DNA of 64,000 nt from Bacilli bacterium (lineage in GTDB: Bacteria > Bacillota_I > Bacilli_A > RF39 > UBA660). Positions within the stretch are counted from its first letter, which is position 1, and each line of letters begins with the position of its first letter. Location: NCBI GenBank assembly GCA_017541325.1, contig JAFXZI010000002.1, positions 1-64,000 on the forward strand, read 5' to 3'. A program made the position numbers and the translations under genes. Below the pieces are notes generated by a model. That model was not told the DNA's origin and did not search any database. It saw only the letters and a program-made list of their open reading frames with translations. This document shows, in pieces, positions 15,780 to 24,306 of this stretch.

Positions 15780-16727
15780 ATGAAAAAAATAATTGGACCA
15801 TTTGCATTTCTTATAATTTTAGGTCTCTTAGTAGAATTATCAATATTTATATTTATTCCAAACAAAAAAAATCTATTTGATTTTGGAATGTATAATATAA
15901 GTAAATATGATATTTTAAATGAAAAAAATGATTCTATAGATGTAATATTTTTAGGAGATAGTTTAATCTATAATAGTATTTCTCCAATGTATCTTTGGAA
16001 TAAATATGGATTTACTAGTTATGATTGTGCTAGTCCTGCTACAACTATTGAAGAAATGTATAAATATTCTGAAGTAATTGTAAAAAGTCAAAAACCAAAA
16101 TTAGTTATGTTAGAAGCTGATGTATTATTTAGAGTTGCTCCTAAAACTGAAGGTTTTTTTGAAAAAACTAAAGAAGATATTTCTAATAAAGTATATTATG
16201 TAAAAAAATTATTTCCTTTAGCTAAATATCATAATAATTGGAAACAAATTGGTAAAAAAGAAATGACAGAAGGGCTTAAAGGGTTTAGATATACTGTTAG
16301 AGTAGAAAAGTCAGACAAAGGAATTAATCAAAAAGAAACTAAAGCAGTAGCATCTATTAATAAAGAGAACTATGATTACTTTATAAAACTTTTAAATTTA
16401 TATAGAAAAAATGATATTGAATTTATGTTTATAGAAAATCCAACAGTAAGATTTAGATACGATAGACATAATAGGATAAAAGATATTGCAACTAAAAATA
16501 ATATAGAAGTATTGAACCTAAATCTTATTGATTTGGGTATAGATTGGGCACATGATACCAAAGATGGTGGAGTTCATATGAATTATTATGGTTCTAAAAA
16601 AGTATCAAATTATGTTGGAAAATACATAATGGATAAAAAAATAGTTAAAGATCATAGAAAAGATCCTAACTATTCATCTTGGCATGATGCATATAAACAA
16701 TATCAAACTTTAACACTATATGAATAG
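15780..16727 (+). CDS. dltD: DltD-like SGNH-type protein
   Basis: 315 residues with an N-terminal membrane anchor (about 5-25) and an extracytoplasmic hydrolase-like domain. The nucleophile block VIFLGDSLIYNS lies near 58-69. The C-terminal DGGVHMNYYGSKKV near 262-275 offers the His. Canonical DltD is about 390-420 residues, so this is a short form, similar in size to SGNH partners of AlgI-type MBOATs. It probably completes transfer of the group to a teichoic acid or another surface polymer. It overlaps the end of acpS on the opposite strand by 12 bp. Confidence 0.78.
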   Translation: MKKIIGPFAFLIILGLLVELSIFIFIPNKKNLFDFGMYNISKYDILNEKNDSIDVIFLGDSLIYNSISPMYLWNKYGFTSYDCASPATTIEEMYKYSEVIVKSQKPKLVMLEADVLFRVAPKTEGFFEKTKEDISNKVYYVKKLFPLAKYHNNWKQIGKKEMTEGLKGFRYTVRVEKSDKGINQKETKAVASINKENYDYFIKLLNLYRKNDIEFMFIENPTVRFRYDRHNRIKDIATKNNIEVLNLNLIDLGIDWAHDTKDGGVHMNYYGSKKVSNYVGKYIMDKKIVKDHRKDPNYSSWHDAYKQYQTLTLYE

Positions 16728-17078
16728 AGTACATATTGCGATAGCATATTCTCCATCGTGAGATATTGATAAAGACATATTTTCATGAATATTGGGATAT
16801 GTCTTTTTTAATTCATTGTGAAGAATAATAAAAGGAGCTCTATCATTGTTATGTGATATTTCTATATCAAGTAAGGAATAATCATTTATTCCTTTTTTTA
16901 ATGCTTTTAAAAATGCCTCTTTTGCAGCATAAAGACCAGCGATTGTTTCGCTACAATTATTTGCTTTTTTTATATACTCTAATTCGCTCTCATTAAATAT
17001 TTTTTTCATTAGATTTAAATCATTTTTATATTTATCAAATCTATCAATTTTTACAATATCAATTCCATTACTAATCAT
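16716..17078 (-). CDS. acpS: holo-[acyl-carrier-protein] synthase
   Basis: It attaches 4'-phosphopantetheine from CoA to carrier proteins, here plausibly both fatty-acid ACP and the neighbouring DltC. NGIDIVKIDRF at the N-terminus and AGLYAAKEAFLKAL near 45-58 are the two AcpS signatures, with the metal-binding Asp and Glu. About 120 residues, the normal length. An in-frame GTG at 17087 is a possible alternative start, but neither start has a strong ribosome site. Its 3' end overlaps that of the DltD gene. Confidence 0.92.
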   Translation of the reverse strand: MISNGIDIVKIDRFDKYKNDLNLMKKIFNESELEYIKKANNCSETIAGLYAAKEAFLKALKKGINDYSLLDIEISHNNDRAPFIILHNELKKTYPNIHENMSLSISHDGEYAIAICTLFI

Positions 17079-17094
17079 ATAAATCACTGTAATT

Positions 17095-17103
17095 ATTATA
17101 ACA
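17095..17103 (-). promoter_or_regulatory. extended -10 promoter of acpS
   Basis: On the minus strand TGTTATAAT lies about 17 bp before the chosen start, so the leader would be very short. Confidence 0.55.
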
Positions 17104-17147
17104 CGATAATATAGATATAAAAAAATAAATAAATATTAGTAAATCGC

Positions 17148-17176
17148 TTGTAATTTTTATTTAAAATTTTTATAGT
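17148..17176 (+). promoter_or_regulatory. promoter of the phosphofructokinase gene
   Basis: TTGTAA 17148-17153, a 17-bp spacer and TATAGT 17171-17176. Confidence 0.6.
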
Positions 17177-17213
17177 TATTTTATATGCAAAAACAATTAA
17201 AAAAGGAGATTTT

Positions 17214-18455
17214 ATGAAAAAATTAGTAGTAGGACAATCAGGTGGACCCACATCTGTAATTAATGGCACCCTTGCTGGTGTATATTATGAAGCAAAAAAG
17301 CAAGGATTTGATAAAGTATATGGAATGTTAAATGGAATAGAAGGATTCCTAGAAGAACGTTTTGTAGATTTAGATGATTATTTTCTTGATAATAATAATT
17401 TAGAATTATTAAAGAGAACACCTTCTAGTTTTCTTGGAACTTGTCGTTTTAAATTAGGAAGTATAGAAGATCATAAAGATACATATGAAAAAATATTTAG
17501 TATTCTTGATAAACACGGAATAACTTCTTTTATTTATATTGGTGGTAACGATTCAATGGATACAGTACAAAATCTTTGTGATTATGCAGAACTAAATAAT
17601 AAGAGACAAAATTTTATAGGTGTTCCTAAAACAATAGACAATGATTTACCAATTACTGATCATTGTCCTGGATTTGGTAGTGCATGTAAGTATATTGCAA
17701 CTACAATGAGAGAAATAATACAAGATAATAACTGTTATGGTAATACTAAGCCAACTATAGCAATTGTTGAAATTATGGGAAGACATGCTGGTTGGTTAAC
17801 AGCATCTAGTGCTCTTGCAAAAGATGAATCTTGTTCTGGAGTTGATGCTATATATTTACCAGAAATTCCGTTTGATATGGATACTTTTATTGAAGAAACA
17901 AGACAATTATTAAAAAGAAAATCTTCTATAGTAATTGCCGTTTCAGAAGGACTTAAAACTGAAGATGGTCAATTCGTTTGTGAGGCTAATGACAATAACT
18001 TGCTAATAGATTCTTTTGGTCATAAACAATTATCAGGATGTGCTGATATATTAAGTAAAAAAATTAAAGATGAATTAGATATAAAGACAAGACCAATTAT
18101 TCTTTCTACTCTTCAAAGAGCGGCTGCTCATTTAGCATCTAAAACAGATTTAGATGAAGCATATAATTGTGGTAAGTTAGGTGCTAAATTAGCATACAAA
18201 GGTGAATCTGGAAAGATGGTATATATGGAACGTGTTTCTAATCATCCTTATAAAATTAAATATGATATGTTTGATGATATTCATAAAATAGCTAATGTTG
18301 AAAAAATGATACCATTAGAGTGGATAGATGTAGAAAACAATTATGTAAAAGAAGAGTTAATTGATTATTTAAGACCATTAATTCAAGGTGAAGTAAAACA
18401 AATATATAAAGATGGAATACCTCAACATATTACTTTAGATAAAGGGACTAAATAA
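17214..18455 (+). CDS. pfp: pyrophosphate-dependent 6-phosphofructokinase
   Basis: It phosphorylates fructose 6-phosphate using pyrophosphate, probably reversibly. GQSGGPTSVING at the N-terminus, GGNDSMDT near 105-112, PKTIDNDLPITDHCPGFGSA near 141-160 and MGRHAGWL near 188 are the PFK signatures. PKTIDND, where ATP enzymes have PGTIDND, and Asn-Asp in place of Asp-Gly in the GGDG loop, both point to the PPi-dependent type. The length of 413 fits. It uses its own promoter and ends in a terminator whose stem overlaps the stop. Confidence 0.88.
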   Translation: MKKLVVGQSGGPTSVINGTLAGVYYEAKKQGFDKVYGMLNGIEGFLEERFVDLDDYFLDNNNLELLKRTPSSFLGTCRFKLGSIEDHKDTYEKIFSILDKHGITSFIYIGGNDSMDTVQNLCDYAELNNKRQNFIGVPKTIDNDLPITDHCPGFGSACKYIATTMREIIQDNNCYGNTKPTIAIVEIMGRHAGWLTASSALAKDESCSGVDAIYLPEIPFDMDTFIEETRQLLKRKSSIVIAVSEGLKTEDGQFVCEANDNNLLIDSFGHKQLSGCADILSKKIKDELDIKTRPIILSTLQRAAAHLASKTDLDEAYNCGKLGAKLAYKGESGKMVYMERVSNHPYKIKYDMFDDIHKIANVEKMIPLEWIDVENNYVKEELIDYLRPLIQGEVKQIYKDGIPQHITLDKGTK

Positions 18456-18476
18456 AAGTCCTTTTTATGTTATAAT
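18445..18476 (+). promoter_or_regulatory. terminator merged with extended -10 promoter
   Basis: GGACT/AGTCC (18445-18449/18457-18461) with five Ts ends pfp. TGTTATAAT at 18468-18476 starts the next transcript only two bases later. Confidence 0.6.
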
Positions 18477-18502
18477 AATATTGATATTTAAGGAGGGTTA
18501 CT

Positions 18503-19840
18503 ATGGAACAAGCATCATTATTTGAAGTATCTTTACAAGAACCTCTTGCTTCTCGTATGCGCCCTAGAACATTAGATGAATTTGTTGGACAAAAACATTT
18601 AGTTGGAGAAGGAAAATTACTTAGGAGAATTATTGAAAGTGATAATGTATCATCTATGATTTTTTGGGGACCTCCTGGGGTAGGAAAAACAACACTTGCT
18701 AAAATTATTGCATCTAAAACAGAATCAGAATTTATTACATTTTCTGCAGTAACATCTGGTATAAAAGAAATAAAAAAAGTAATGGAAGATGCAGATAAGA
18801 ATAGAAGTCTTGGTATTAAGACAATTGTATTTGTAGATGAAATACATAGATTTAATAAAGCTCAACAAGATGCGTTTCTTCCATATGTAGAAAAAGGATC
18901 TATTGTCCTTATTGGTGCAACAACAGAAAATCCTTCTTTTGAAGTAAATAATGCCCTTTTATCTAGATGCAGAGTATTTGTATTAAAAGAATTAACTACA
19001 GAAGATATTATGGAGTTATTAAAAAGAACTCTTACTGATGAAAGAGGATTTGGAAAAGAAAAAGTTAAAATTAGTGATGATGATCTACATATAATTGCAG
19101 AGTTTTCTAATGGAGATGCTAGAACTGCTTTAACTACATTAGATATGATTGTTATAAATGGAAATGTAGATAAAAAAGGAAATATTACTGTATCTAAAGA
19201 TATTATAGAAGAATGTATATCTAAAAAATCTTTATTATATGATAAGAATGGAGAAGAACATTATAACATTATTTCAGCACTTCATAAATCTATGAGAAAT
19301 AGTGATCCTGATGCAGCAGTATATTGGTTATCTAGAATGTTAGAAGCTGGAGAAGATCCTATCTACTTAGCCAGAAGAATATGTCGCTTTGCATCAGAAG
19401 ATATAGGTCTTGCTGATACAAATGCATTAAATGTTGCTATTAACGTTTATCATGCATGTCATTTTATAGGAGTTCCAGAATGTAATGTTCATTTAGCTGA
19501 GGCTGTTATATATATGTCTTTAGCACCTAAATCTAATTCTTGTTATATGGCTTATAATTATGCTGCAAGTGATGCTAGAAACATGTTATCTGAACCAGTT
19601 CCTTTAGTAATTAGAAATGGAGAAACAAAATTAATGAAAGATTTAGGTTATGGCAAAGGATATCAATATGCACATGATACTAAAGAGAAACTAACTAATA
19701 TGGAATGCATGCCTCCTTCATTAAAGGGAAAAGTTTATTATAATCCTGGAACTTTAGGTAATGAAATTAAATTTAAAGAAAGATTAGAAGCTATAAAGAA
19801 GTGGAAAAAAGAACACGAAGAAAAAAAAAGACTAATTTAG
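18503..19840 (+). CDS. rarA: replication-associated recombination protein RarA (MgsA)
   Basis: An AAA+ ATPase that acts at stalled replication forks. The N-terminal SRMRPRTLDEFVGQKHLVG is characteristic. Walker A is WGPPGVGKTTLAK near 54-66, Walker B is FVDEIHRFNK near 111-120, and an arginine finger lies in LLSRCRVF. The C-terminal helical domain includes RMLEAGEDPIYLARRI and CHFIGVPE. The length of 445 is standard. The start has AGGAGG. Confidence 0.95.
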   Translation: MEQASLFEVSLQEPLASRMRPRTLDEFVGQKHLVGEGKLLRRIIESDNVSSMIFWGPPGVGKTTLAKIIASKTESEFITFSAVTSGIKEIKKVMEDADKNRSLGIKTIVFVDEIHRFNKAQQDAFLPYVEKGSIVLIGATTENPSFEVNNALLSRCRVFVLKELTTEDIMELLKRTLTDERGFGKEKVKISDDDLHIIAEFSNGDARTALTTLDMIVINGNVDKKGNITVSKDIIEECISKKSLLYDKNGEEHYNIISALHKSMRNSDPDAAVYWLSRMLEAGEDPIYLARRICRFASEDIGLADTNALNVAINVYHACHFIGVPECNVHLAEAVIYMSLAPKSNSCYMAYNYAASDARNMLSEPVPLVIRNGETKLMKDLGYGKGYQYAHDTKEKLTNMECMPPSLKGKVYYNPGTLGNEIKFKERLEAIKKWKKEHEEKKRLI

Positions 19841-19848
19841 TCTTTTTT
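19824..19848 (+). terminator. terminator of rarA
   Basis: The AAAAAGACTAA/TTAGTCTTTTT inverted repeat contains the stop codon and ends in Ts. Confidence 0.7.
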
Positions 19849-19894
19849 ATTTTGACCTAATGATTTAAAATAATAAGTTATTAAAGGAGTATCT

Positions 19895-20581
19895 ATGGGT
19901 AAAGTAGAAAATGTAATTAGATTTTATTATTTAGCAACTGATTTAAAATATAAAATAAGATCTGCTTGGGATGATGTACATTGGGGTATATTAGGAGATA
20001 GAAGAGAAAGTGTTGCTGAACATAGTTTTGGCACATGTATTCTAGCCATTGGAATAGCATCAGAATTTGATTTAGATATAGATATGAACAAAGTTATAAA
20101 AATGTTATCTATACATGAAATTGGAGAAGTTTTAATTCCAGACTATACTCCGTTTGATAATATTACACCAGAAGAAAAGGCAAGAATTGAACATATTGCG
20201 ATGAGAGAAGTACTAGGTAAGTTAGATGATAGTGAAGAATTATATGCATTACTATTAGAGTTTGATGAGAAAAAAACGGATGAAGCTAAATTTGCCTTTT
20301 TATGTGATAAACTTGAACTTGTTTTACAGGCGAAAGCATATCAAGATAAAGGGTTACAAAGAGATTTATCAGATCAAGAAGGAAATATAGTAATGGGATT
20401 TACATCTATTATAAAAATGATAGAAAATGGTGCTAGAACAGCTTTTGAAGTATTTTATGAAAACGATGAATCTAAATTCGAACATGATCCAGTATTTCAA
20501 GAATTATTTAGTTATATTAAAGATCACAGCGTAGATGTTGAAGGAATAAAAGAAGATTTTAAGAAAAGAATGTCACAATAA
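19895..20581 (+). CDS. HD-domain hydrolase, YfbR-like (putative 5'-deoxynucleotidase)
   Basis: 228 residues. Metal ligands of the HD fold are seen: SVAEHSFGTC near 39-48, IHEIGEVLIPDYTPFD near 72-87 and CDKLELVLQAKAYQ near 132-145. The HE in place of HD in the second block is common in YfbR-like proteins, which dephosphorylate deoxynucleoside 5'-monophosphates. The substrate is inferred from family only. It is a single gene bounded by terminators. Confidence 0.82.
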   Translation: MGKVENVIRFYYLATDLKYKIRSAWDDVHWGILGDRRESVAEHSFGTCILAIGIASEFDLDIDMNKVIKMLSIHEIGEVLIPDYTPFDNITPEEKARIEHIAMREVLGKLDDSEELYALLLEFDEKKTDEAKFAFLCDKLELVLQAKAYQDKGLQRDLSDQEGNIVMGFTSIIKMIENGARTAFEVFYENDESKFEHDPVFQELFSYIKDHSVDVEGIKEDFKKRMSQ

Positions 20582-20582
20582 G

Positions 20583-20608
20583 GAAGAAGATGTGTTCTTC
20601 TTTTTTTT
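20583..20608 (+). terminator. terminator of the HD hydrolase gene
   Basis: GAAGAA 20583-20588 pairs with TTCTTC 20595-20600 and eight Ts follow. Confidence 0.75.
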
Positions 20609-20647
20609 ATTATGGTATTATAAAGATGATAATAAAGGAGGGATAAT

Positions 20648-21667
20648 ATGGCTTGTGATACATCTGAAATGCTTACAGTTTTTTATTATGCCAAAATATC
20701 AATAAACATATTATTTGTCCTAGTTCCTATTCTTTTAATTGTTTTAGGATCAATTGATTTTTTTAAAGTAGTTACTTCTGGAGATAGTTATGACTTAGGA
20801 ATAGCTACTTATAATTTTTTTAAAAGAATAATATTATCTGGTATTTTAATGATGATTCCTTTTGCTGTTAATTTATTACTTATGATAGCAGGATTTAATA
20901 TATATGAAGATTGTTATAAAGCAGCAACCGAAGAAAATATAGATGCTTTAAGAAAAAAAGAACTTGAAGAATGGGAAAAAGAAAAAGCAGAACGAGAAAA
21001 AGAAGAAGAGGAAGAAGAACCTAGTAGACTTAATGTAAAAAAAGGTACAAGAAAGAAAAGTTATGGAGGAATGGAATACTTTGAAGTAATTCCGTCCAAT
21101 CCAAAAGAAAATATGGCATTAGTTGTTTTCCTTCATGGAGATGGAGAGTATAGTAATTTTGACAGTACTAAAAGTTTAGGTTGTTTTAGATTCGTTGAAT
21201 CTGGAAGTGCATATGTTGGAGAACAATTTATTTTCATAGCGCCGCATGGAGGTAGACAAGATTGGTCATCATCAGGAATAGTTAGTAAATTAATGGGAGT
21301 TATTGATCATGTTGTAAAAGAATACAAAATAGATAAAAAAAGAATATATATTACAGGACATAGTAGAGGTGCGATGGGTGTATGGACTGTTGTTAATAGG
21401 TATCCAAGTAAATTTGCAGCGGCTGTTCCAATAAGTGGTACAGGATCTATTACTCCAAGTAATTGGAGAAATGTTCCAACAAGAGCTTATGCAGGGACAT
21501 ATTCAGATGATAGTTGGGCCTATGGACCTTCACGAAGTAACTGTAATTCTATTAATTCTGCAGGTGGAAACTGTTCTTTTCATACAGTAAATGTAGGACA
21601 TGGTGGAACTGCAACTAAAGCATATACAAAAGAATTATTTAAATGGATGTTAAAACAAAAGAGATAG
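20648..21667 (+). CDS. VirB2/TrbC-like two-helix membrane domain fused to an alpha/beta esterase
   Basis: 339 residues. Residues 1-90 contain two membrane segments (about 14-36 and 58-82) separated by a GSIDFFKVVTSGDSYDL loop, the layout of VirB2/TrbC pilin-like proteins of Firmicutes. An acidic, Lys/Glu-rich linker (about 98-125) follows. Residues 135-339 form a phospholipase/carboxylesterase or PHB-depolymerase-like domain: FLHGDGEYS, then GHSRGAMG with the nucleophile Ser near 239. A His near the end in VGHGGTATKAY may complete the triad. The esterase is probably outside the cell, held by the membrane domain. Confidence 0.78.
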   Translation: MACDTSEMLTVFYYAKISINILFVLVPILLIVLGSIDFFKVVTSGDSYDLGIATYNFFKRIILSGILMMIPFAVNLLLMIAGFNIYEDCYKAATEENIDALRKKELEEWEKEKAEREKEEEEEEPSRLNVKKGTRKKSYGGMEYFEVIPSNPKENMALVVFLHGDGEYSNFDSTKSLGCFRFVESGSAYVGEQFIFIAPHGGRQDWSSSGIVSKLMGVIDHVVKEYKIDKKRIYITGHSRGAMGVWTVVNRYPSKFAAAVPISGTGSITPSNWRNVPTRAYAGTYSDDSWAYGPSRSNCNSINSAGGNCSFHTVNVGHGGTATKAYTKELFKWMLKQKR

Positions 21668-21690
21668 AAGTTATCTTAACTTCTTTTTTT
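21667..21690 (+). terminator. terminator, part of the first 49-bp repeat
   Basis: GAAGTTA 21667-21673 pairs with TAACTTC 21677-21683 and seven Ts follow. Confidence 0.8.
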
Positions 21691-21718
21691 ATGATATACT
21701 TTATATGGTGATAATATG
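21670..21718 (+). repeat. 49-bp direct repeat, copy 1 (terminator, promoter, ribosome site, start codon)
   Basis: It differs from 24560-24608 at only two of 49 positions. It contains the terminator arm, the extended -10 TGATATACT, GGTGATAAT and the ATG of the next gene. Confidence 0.9.
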
Positions 21719-22006
21719 TTTGAACTCCAAAATACAATATATTATGAATTTATTAAAAATATACATTCTCTAAATTCATTTTTATATTTTTTTAATGCTT
21801 CTATAAATTCATCTAAAATTGTAATTACAAACAACTTAATAGAGGAAAAAAATTATGAAGATTTTATTAGTAATAATATCTTTAGAGCAGCTTTTAATAC
21901 AGACACCAATATTAAGATAGGTGATGATATAGTGAAAAGTGTTATTTTAGATTATATAAACACAATCTTATCTAAAAATAATATAAAAGAATTAAAGGGG
22001 ATATAA
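21716..22006 (+). CDS. hypothetical protein, first gene of a repeat-bounded module
   Basis: 96 residues, mostly helical, rich in Asn, Ile and Phe, with no membrane segment strong enough to call. I do not recognise it. Transcription from the TGATATACT promoter would begin only about ten bases before the ATG, and GGTGAT serves as the ribosome site. It ends 2 bp before the next gene, so the two are almost certainly cotranscribed and may work together. Confidence 0.6.
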   Translation: MFELQNTIYYEFIKNIHSLNSFLYFFNASINSSKIVITNNLIEEKNYEDFISNNIFRAAFNTDTNIKIGDDIVKSVILDYINTILSKNNIKELKGI

Positions 22007-22008
22007 TT

Positions 22009-24306
22009 ATGTTTGAAACGGATTTTTTGTTAAAAGTATTAGATGATAATGGTATATATTATTATGATGAAGATGAAAGTCCTTGTTTATACCATGGTTT
22101 AGAATGTTTATTTAGAGAGTTAAAAACTAGGGTAGCTATTGCACAACTTGTAAAAAAAGACCCAAAAGCTTTATTGCAATATATATATGATAAAAGAGAA
22201 TTAACATCGGCTATTGATTGGCTTAATTCTAGGATTTTAGCAAGAGAAGTGTTTAATAATCCAAAAATATTTAAAATTTTAATAAAAAAAGTTGAGCCTG
22301 AGTTTATGGGGAAAACACTATCTATACTATTTGAACGTGGTGATGATGTGTATCAAGAGTCAGCAAAAATATTGTATAAAACTATTTGTGATGACAGGGT
22401 GTTTGGGAAAGCCTTTTGCAAAGGAATAATGCTTGAATTTATAGATAAATATAGACATGATGGAGATTTTTTTGGTGCTTCTCTGCTTATGAAAATAGTA
22501 ATTGATAAAATGGAAACTTCAAATGAAAAAAATATAGATTATGTTGAACTATTTAATAATATAAAAAATTCTGATTTTTTTTATTTAATATATGATTCTA
22601 TTATGAAAATATGTATTGATGACGAAGAAAAAAAAGAGATAGCGTTGAAGTTTTGTGAAGAATTTGTTGCAAAAGGAGATAAAAATTTTTCAATATTGAA
22701 AAAGAGAATAGATAAAGGCTTTTTAAAACCGGAAGACTTATATAGAGCTTTTACAAAAGATATGATTCCAGATGCTAAAGCAATTAATTCGTTCCTAATA
22801 TCAAATACTTTTGCTTTATCAGAAGTTCCTGTTGGAAAACAAAAAGAAATTAATTTGAAAGAGCTTAATAAGCTCCTTGAAATTAGTCGTAGTCATTATC
22901 CTTCTGGGCCTACTGAATTAGACGATAAAATAGTACTTAAAATGTTACTTTCTTTAGGTTTTAAACATACTAAGGAGATTCTAGAAGGTAAATATGGATA
23001 TTTAAATGCTGGAGTATTAAGTGGAGCTTTTAGAGATCTAAATCCTAGTGATTATGAAGTAGCTGATAAACAAGTAAAACATACAAGATGTCAAGCGGCA
23101 ATGGTAAGGTTCTTGTTTGGAAATGGTGTTGACGATGAAAATTCTAATATTAGAAGATTACTAAGAGGGGAAGTAGATACAAAACTTTGGGTAGTTATTA
23201 GAAACTGGAGATTAATATATGCTTTATCTCAGGGAAAAGTTAAATTAAGTGAAATAAGTGGATTGCTAGATGACTCTGTTTTGTTGTTACAAGAATATCA
23301 ACAATCATTAAGAGGCATTATTAAAGAAGCGGGGCCTGACTATTTAGAGCAAATTCTAGAAACTTATGATAGGATGCTTCAAAGAAGTGAATCAACTATT
23401 CCGAAAGTAAAAGGACAAGTTGATGACTTAGAGTATGAGGTATTAGATTTAGATTCTGTTGAACAAATGAGTGTTGGATATATTACCAAGTGTTGTTTTA
23501 CTTTTGAAGGAGAAAGTAGTAGTTCCCTTGATCATGCTTTAACTTCCGATAGTGGTAGAATACTTGTAATAAGAAAAAACGGAAAATTAGTAGCTCAATC
23601 ATGGTTGTGGCGAGATGGCAATGTACTGTGTTTTGATGATATTGAAACAACCGGTTTGTCTAGAAAATCAGATGAAGCTTATTTAAAAGTATGCGTAGAT
23701 GCAGCAGGAAAATTATTAGAAGCCTCTGCTGAAGCAGAACCGGAAAAAGAAAGAATTGAAATTGTTACTGTTGGTATTAGCCCTAATCCTAATGGAGTAC
23801 AAAAAAAGACAGCACAAAAAATACTAACTAAGTTAGATGAAAAAGATGTAATACTTCCGCTAGCTGACTTATATACAGATGCTGGAACACAATTTATCCT
23901 AGGAAAAAGTCCAACTTATGAACATACAAAAAGATTTATTCCTAAAGCTAGATATCAGGACGAGAGAACAAAAATAATTATTTGTGATCCACAACAATGT
24001 ACCGAAGAAGAATTGAAAAAAACTGGTCAAACTATAGCAAAAATAGAGACAATATCTAAATCAGAACGCGAAATAGAAGTATCAGATTTTACTTTTGTTA
24101 TATGTGGCAAGGATTGGTTTATAGGAATATATCCTGATGGAAGTTTGGCTGAAGGTGTATTTGGTAGCGATAAACGACAAAACAAAGAAATGCTTGAAGC
24201 TTATAAATTAATAAGTGAAAAATCAAAATCAGGAGAATTGAAAGAATTCTTAGATGATGCTGAATTGAGTAAAAGAATGGAGGCAAAAACAAATGGAACA
24301 AAATAG
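22009..24306 (+). CDS. large cytoplasmic protein: helical N-terminus and CC-x-F/SWLW C-terminal domain
   Basis: 765 residues, no signal peptide or membrane segment. Residues 20-430 look like helical repeats (ALLQYIYDKRELTSAIDW and similar). Residues about 490-600 hold a conserved-looking block, KCCFTFEGESSSSLDHAL, then GKLVAQSWLWRDGN and FDDIETTG. I recall a similar block in helical-repeat proteins of phages and accessory regions, but I cannot name the family. Codon use is less extremely AT-rich than in the neighbours (more GGG, CGC, ACC, GGC), which hints at transfer. It overlaps the next gene by 14 bp. Confidence 0.7.
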   Translation: MFETDFLLKVLDDNGIYYYDEDESPCLYHGLECLFRELKTRVAIAQLVKKDPKALLQYIYDKRELTSAIDWLNSRILAREVFNNPKIFKILIKKVEPEFMGKTLSILFERGDDVYQESAKILYKTICDDRVFGKAFCKGIMLEFIDKYRHDGDFFGASLLMKIVIDKMETSNEKNIDYVELFNNIKNSDFFYLIYDSIMKICIDDEEKKEIALKFCEEFVAKGDKNFSILKKRIDKGFLKPEDLYRAFTKDMIPDAKAINSFLISNTFALSEVPVGKQKEINLKELNKLLEISRSHYPSGPTELDDKIVLKMLLSLGFKHTKEILEGKYGYLNAGVLSGAFRDLNPSDYEVADKQVKHTRCQAAMVRFLFGNGVDDENSNIRRLLRGEVDTKLWVVIRNWRLIYALSQGKVKLSEISGLLDDSVLLLQEYQQSLRGIIKEAGPDYLEQILETYDRMLQRSESTIPKVKGQVDDLEYEVLDLDSVEQMSVGYITKCCFTFEGESSSSLDHALTSDSGRILVIRKNGKLVAQSWLWRDGNVLCFDDIETTGLSRKSDEAYLKVCVDAAGKLLEASAEAEPEKERIEIVTVGISPNPNGVQKKTAQKILTKLDEKDVILPLADLYTDAGTQFILGKSPTYEHTKRFIPKARYQDERTKIIICDPQQCTEEELKKTGQTIAKIETISKSEREIEVSDFTFVICGKDWFIGIYPDGSLAEGVFGSDKRQNKEMLEAYKLISEKSKSGELKEFLDDAELSKRMEAKTNGTK

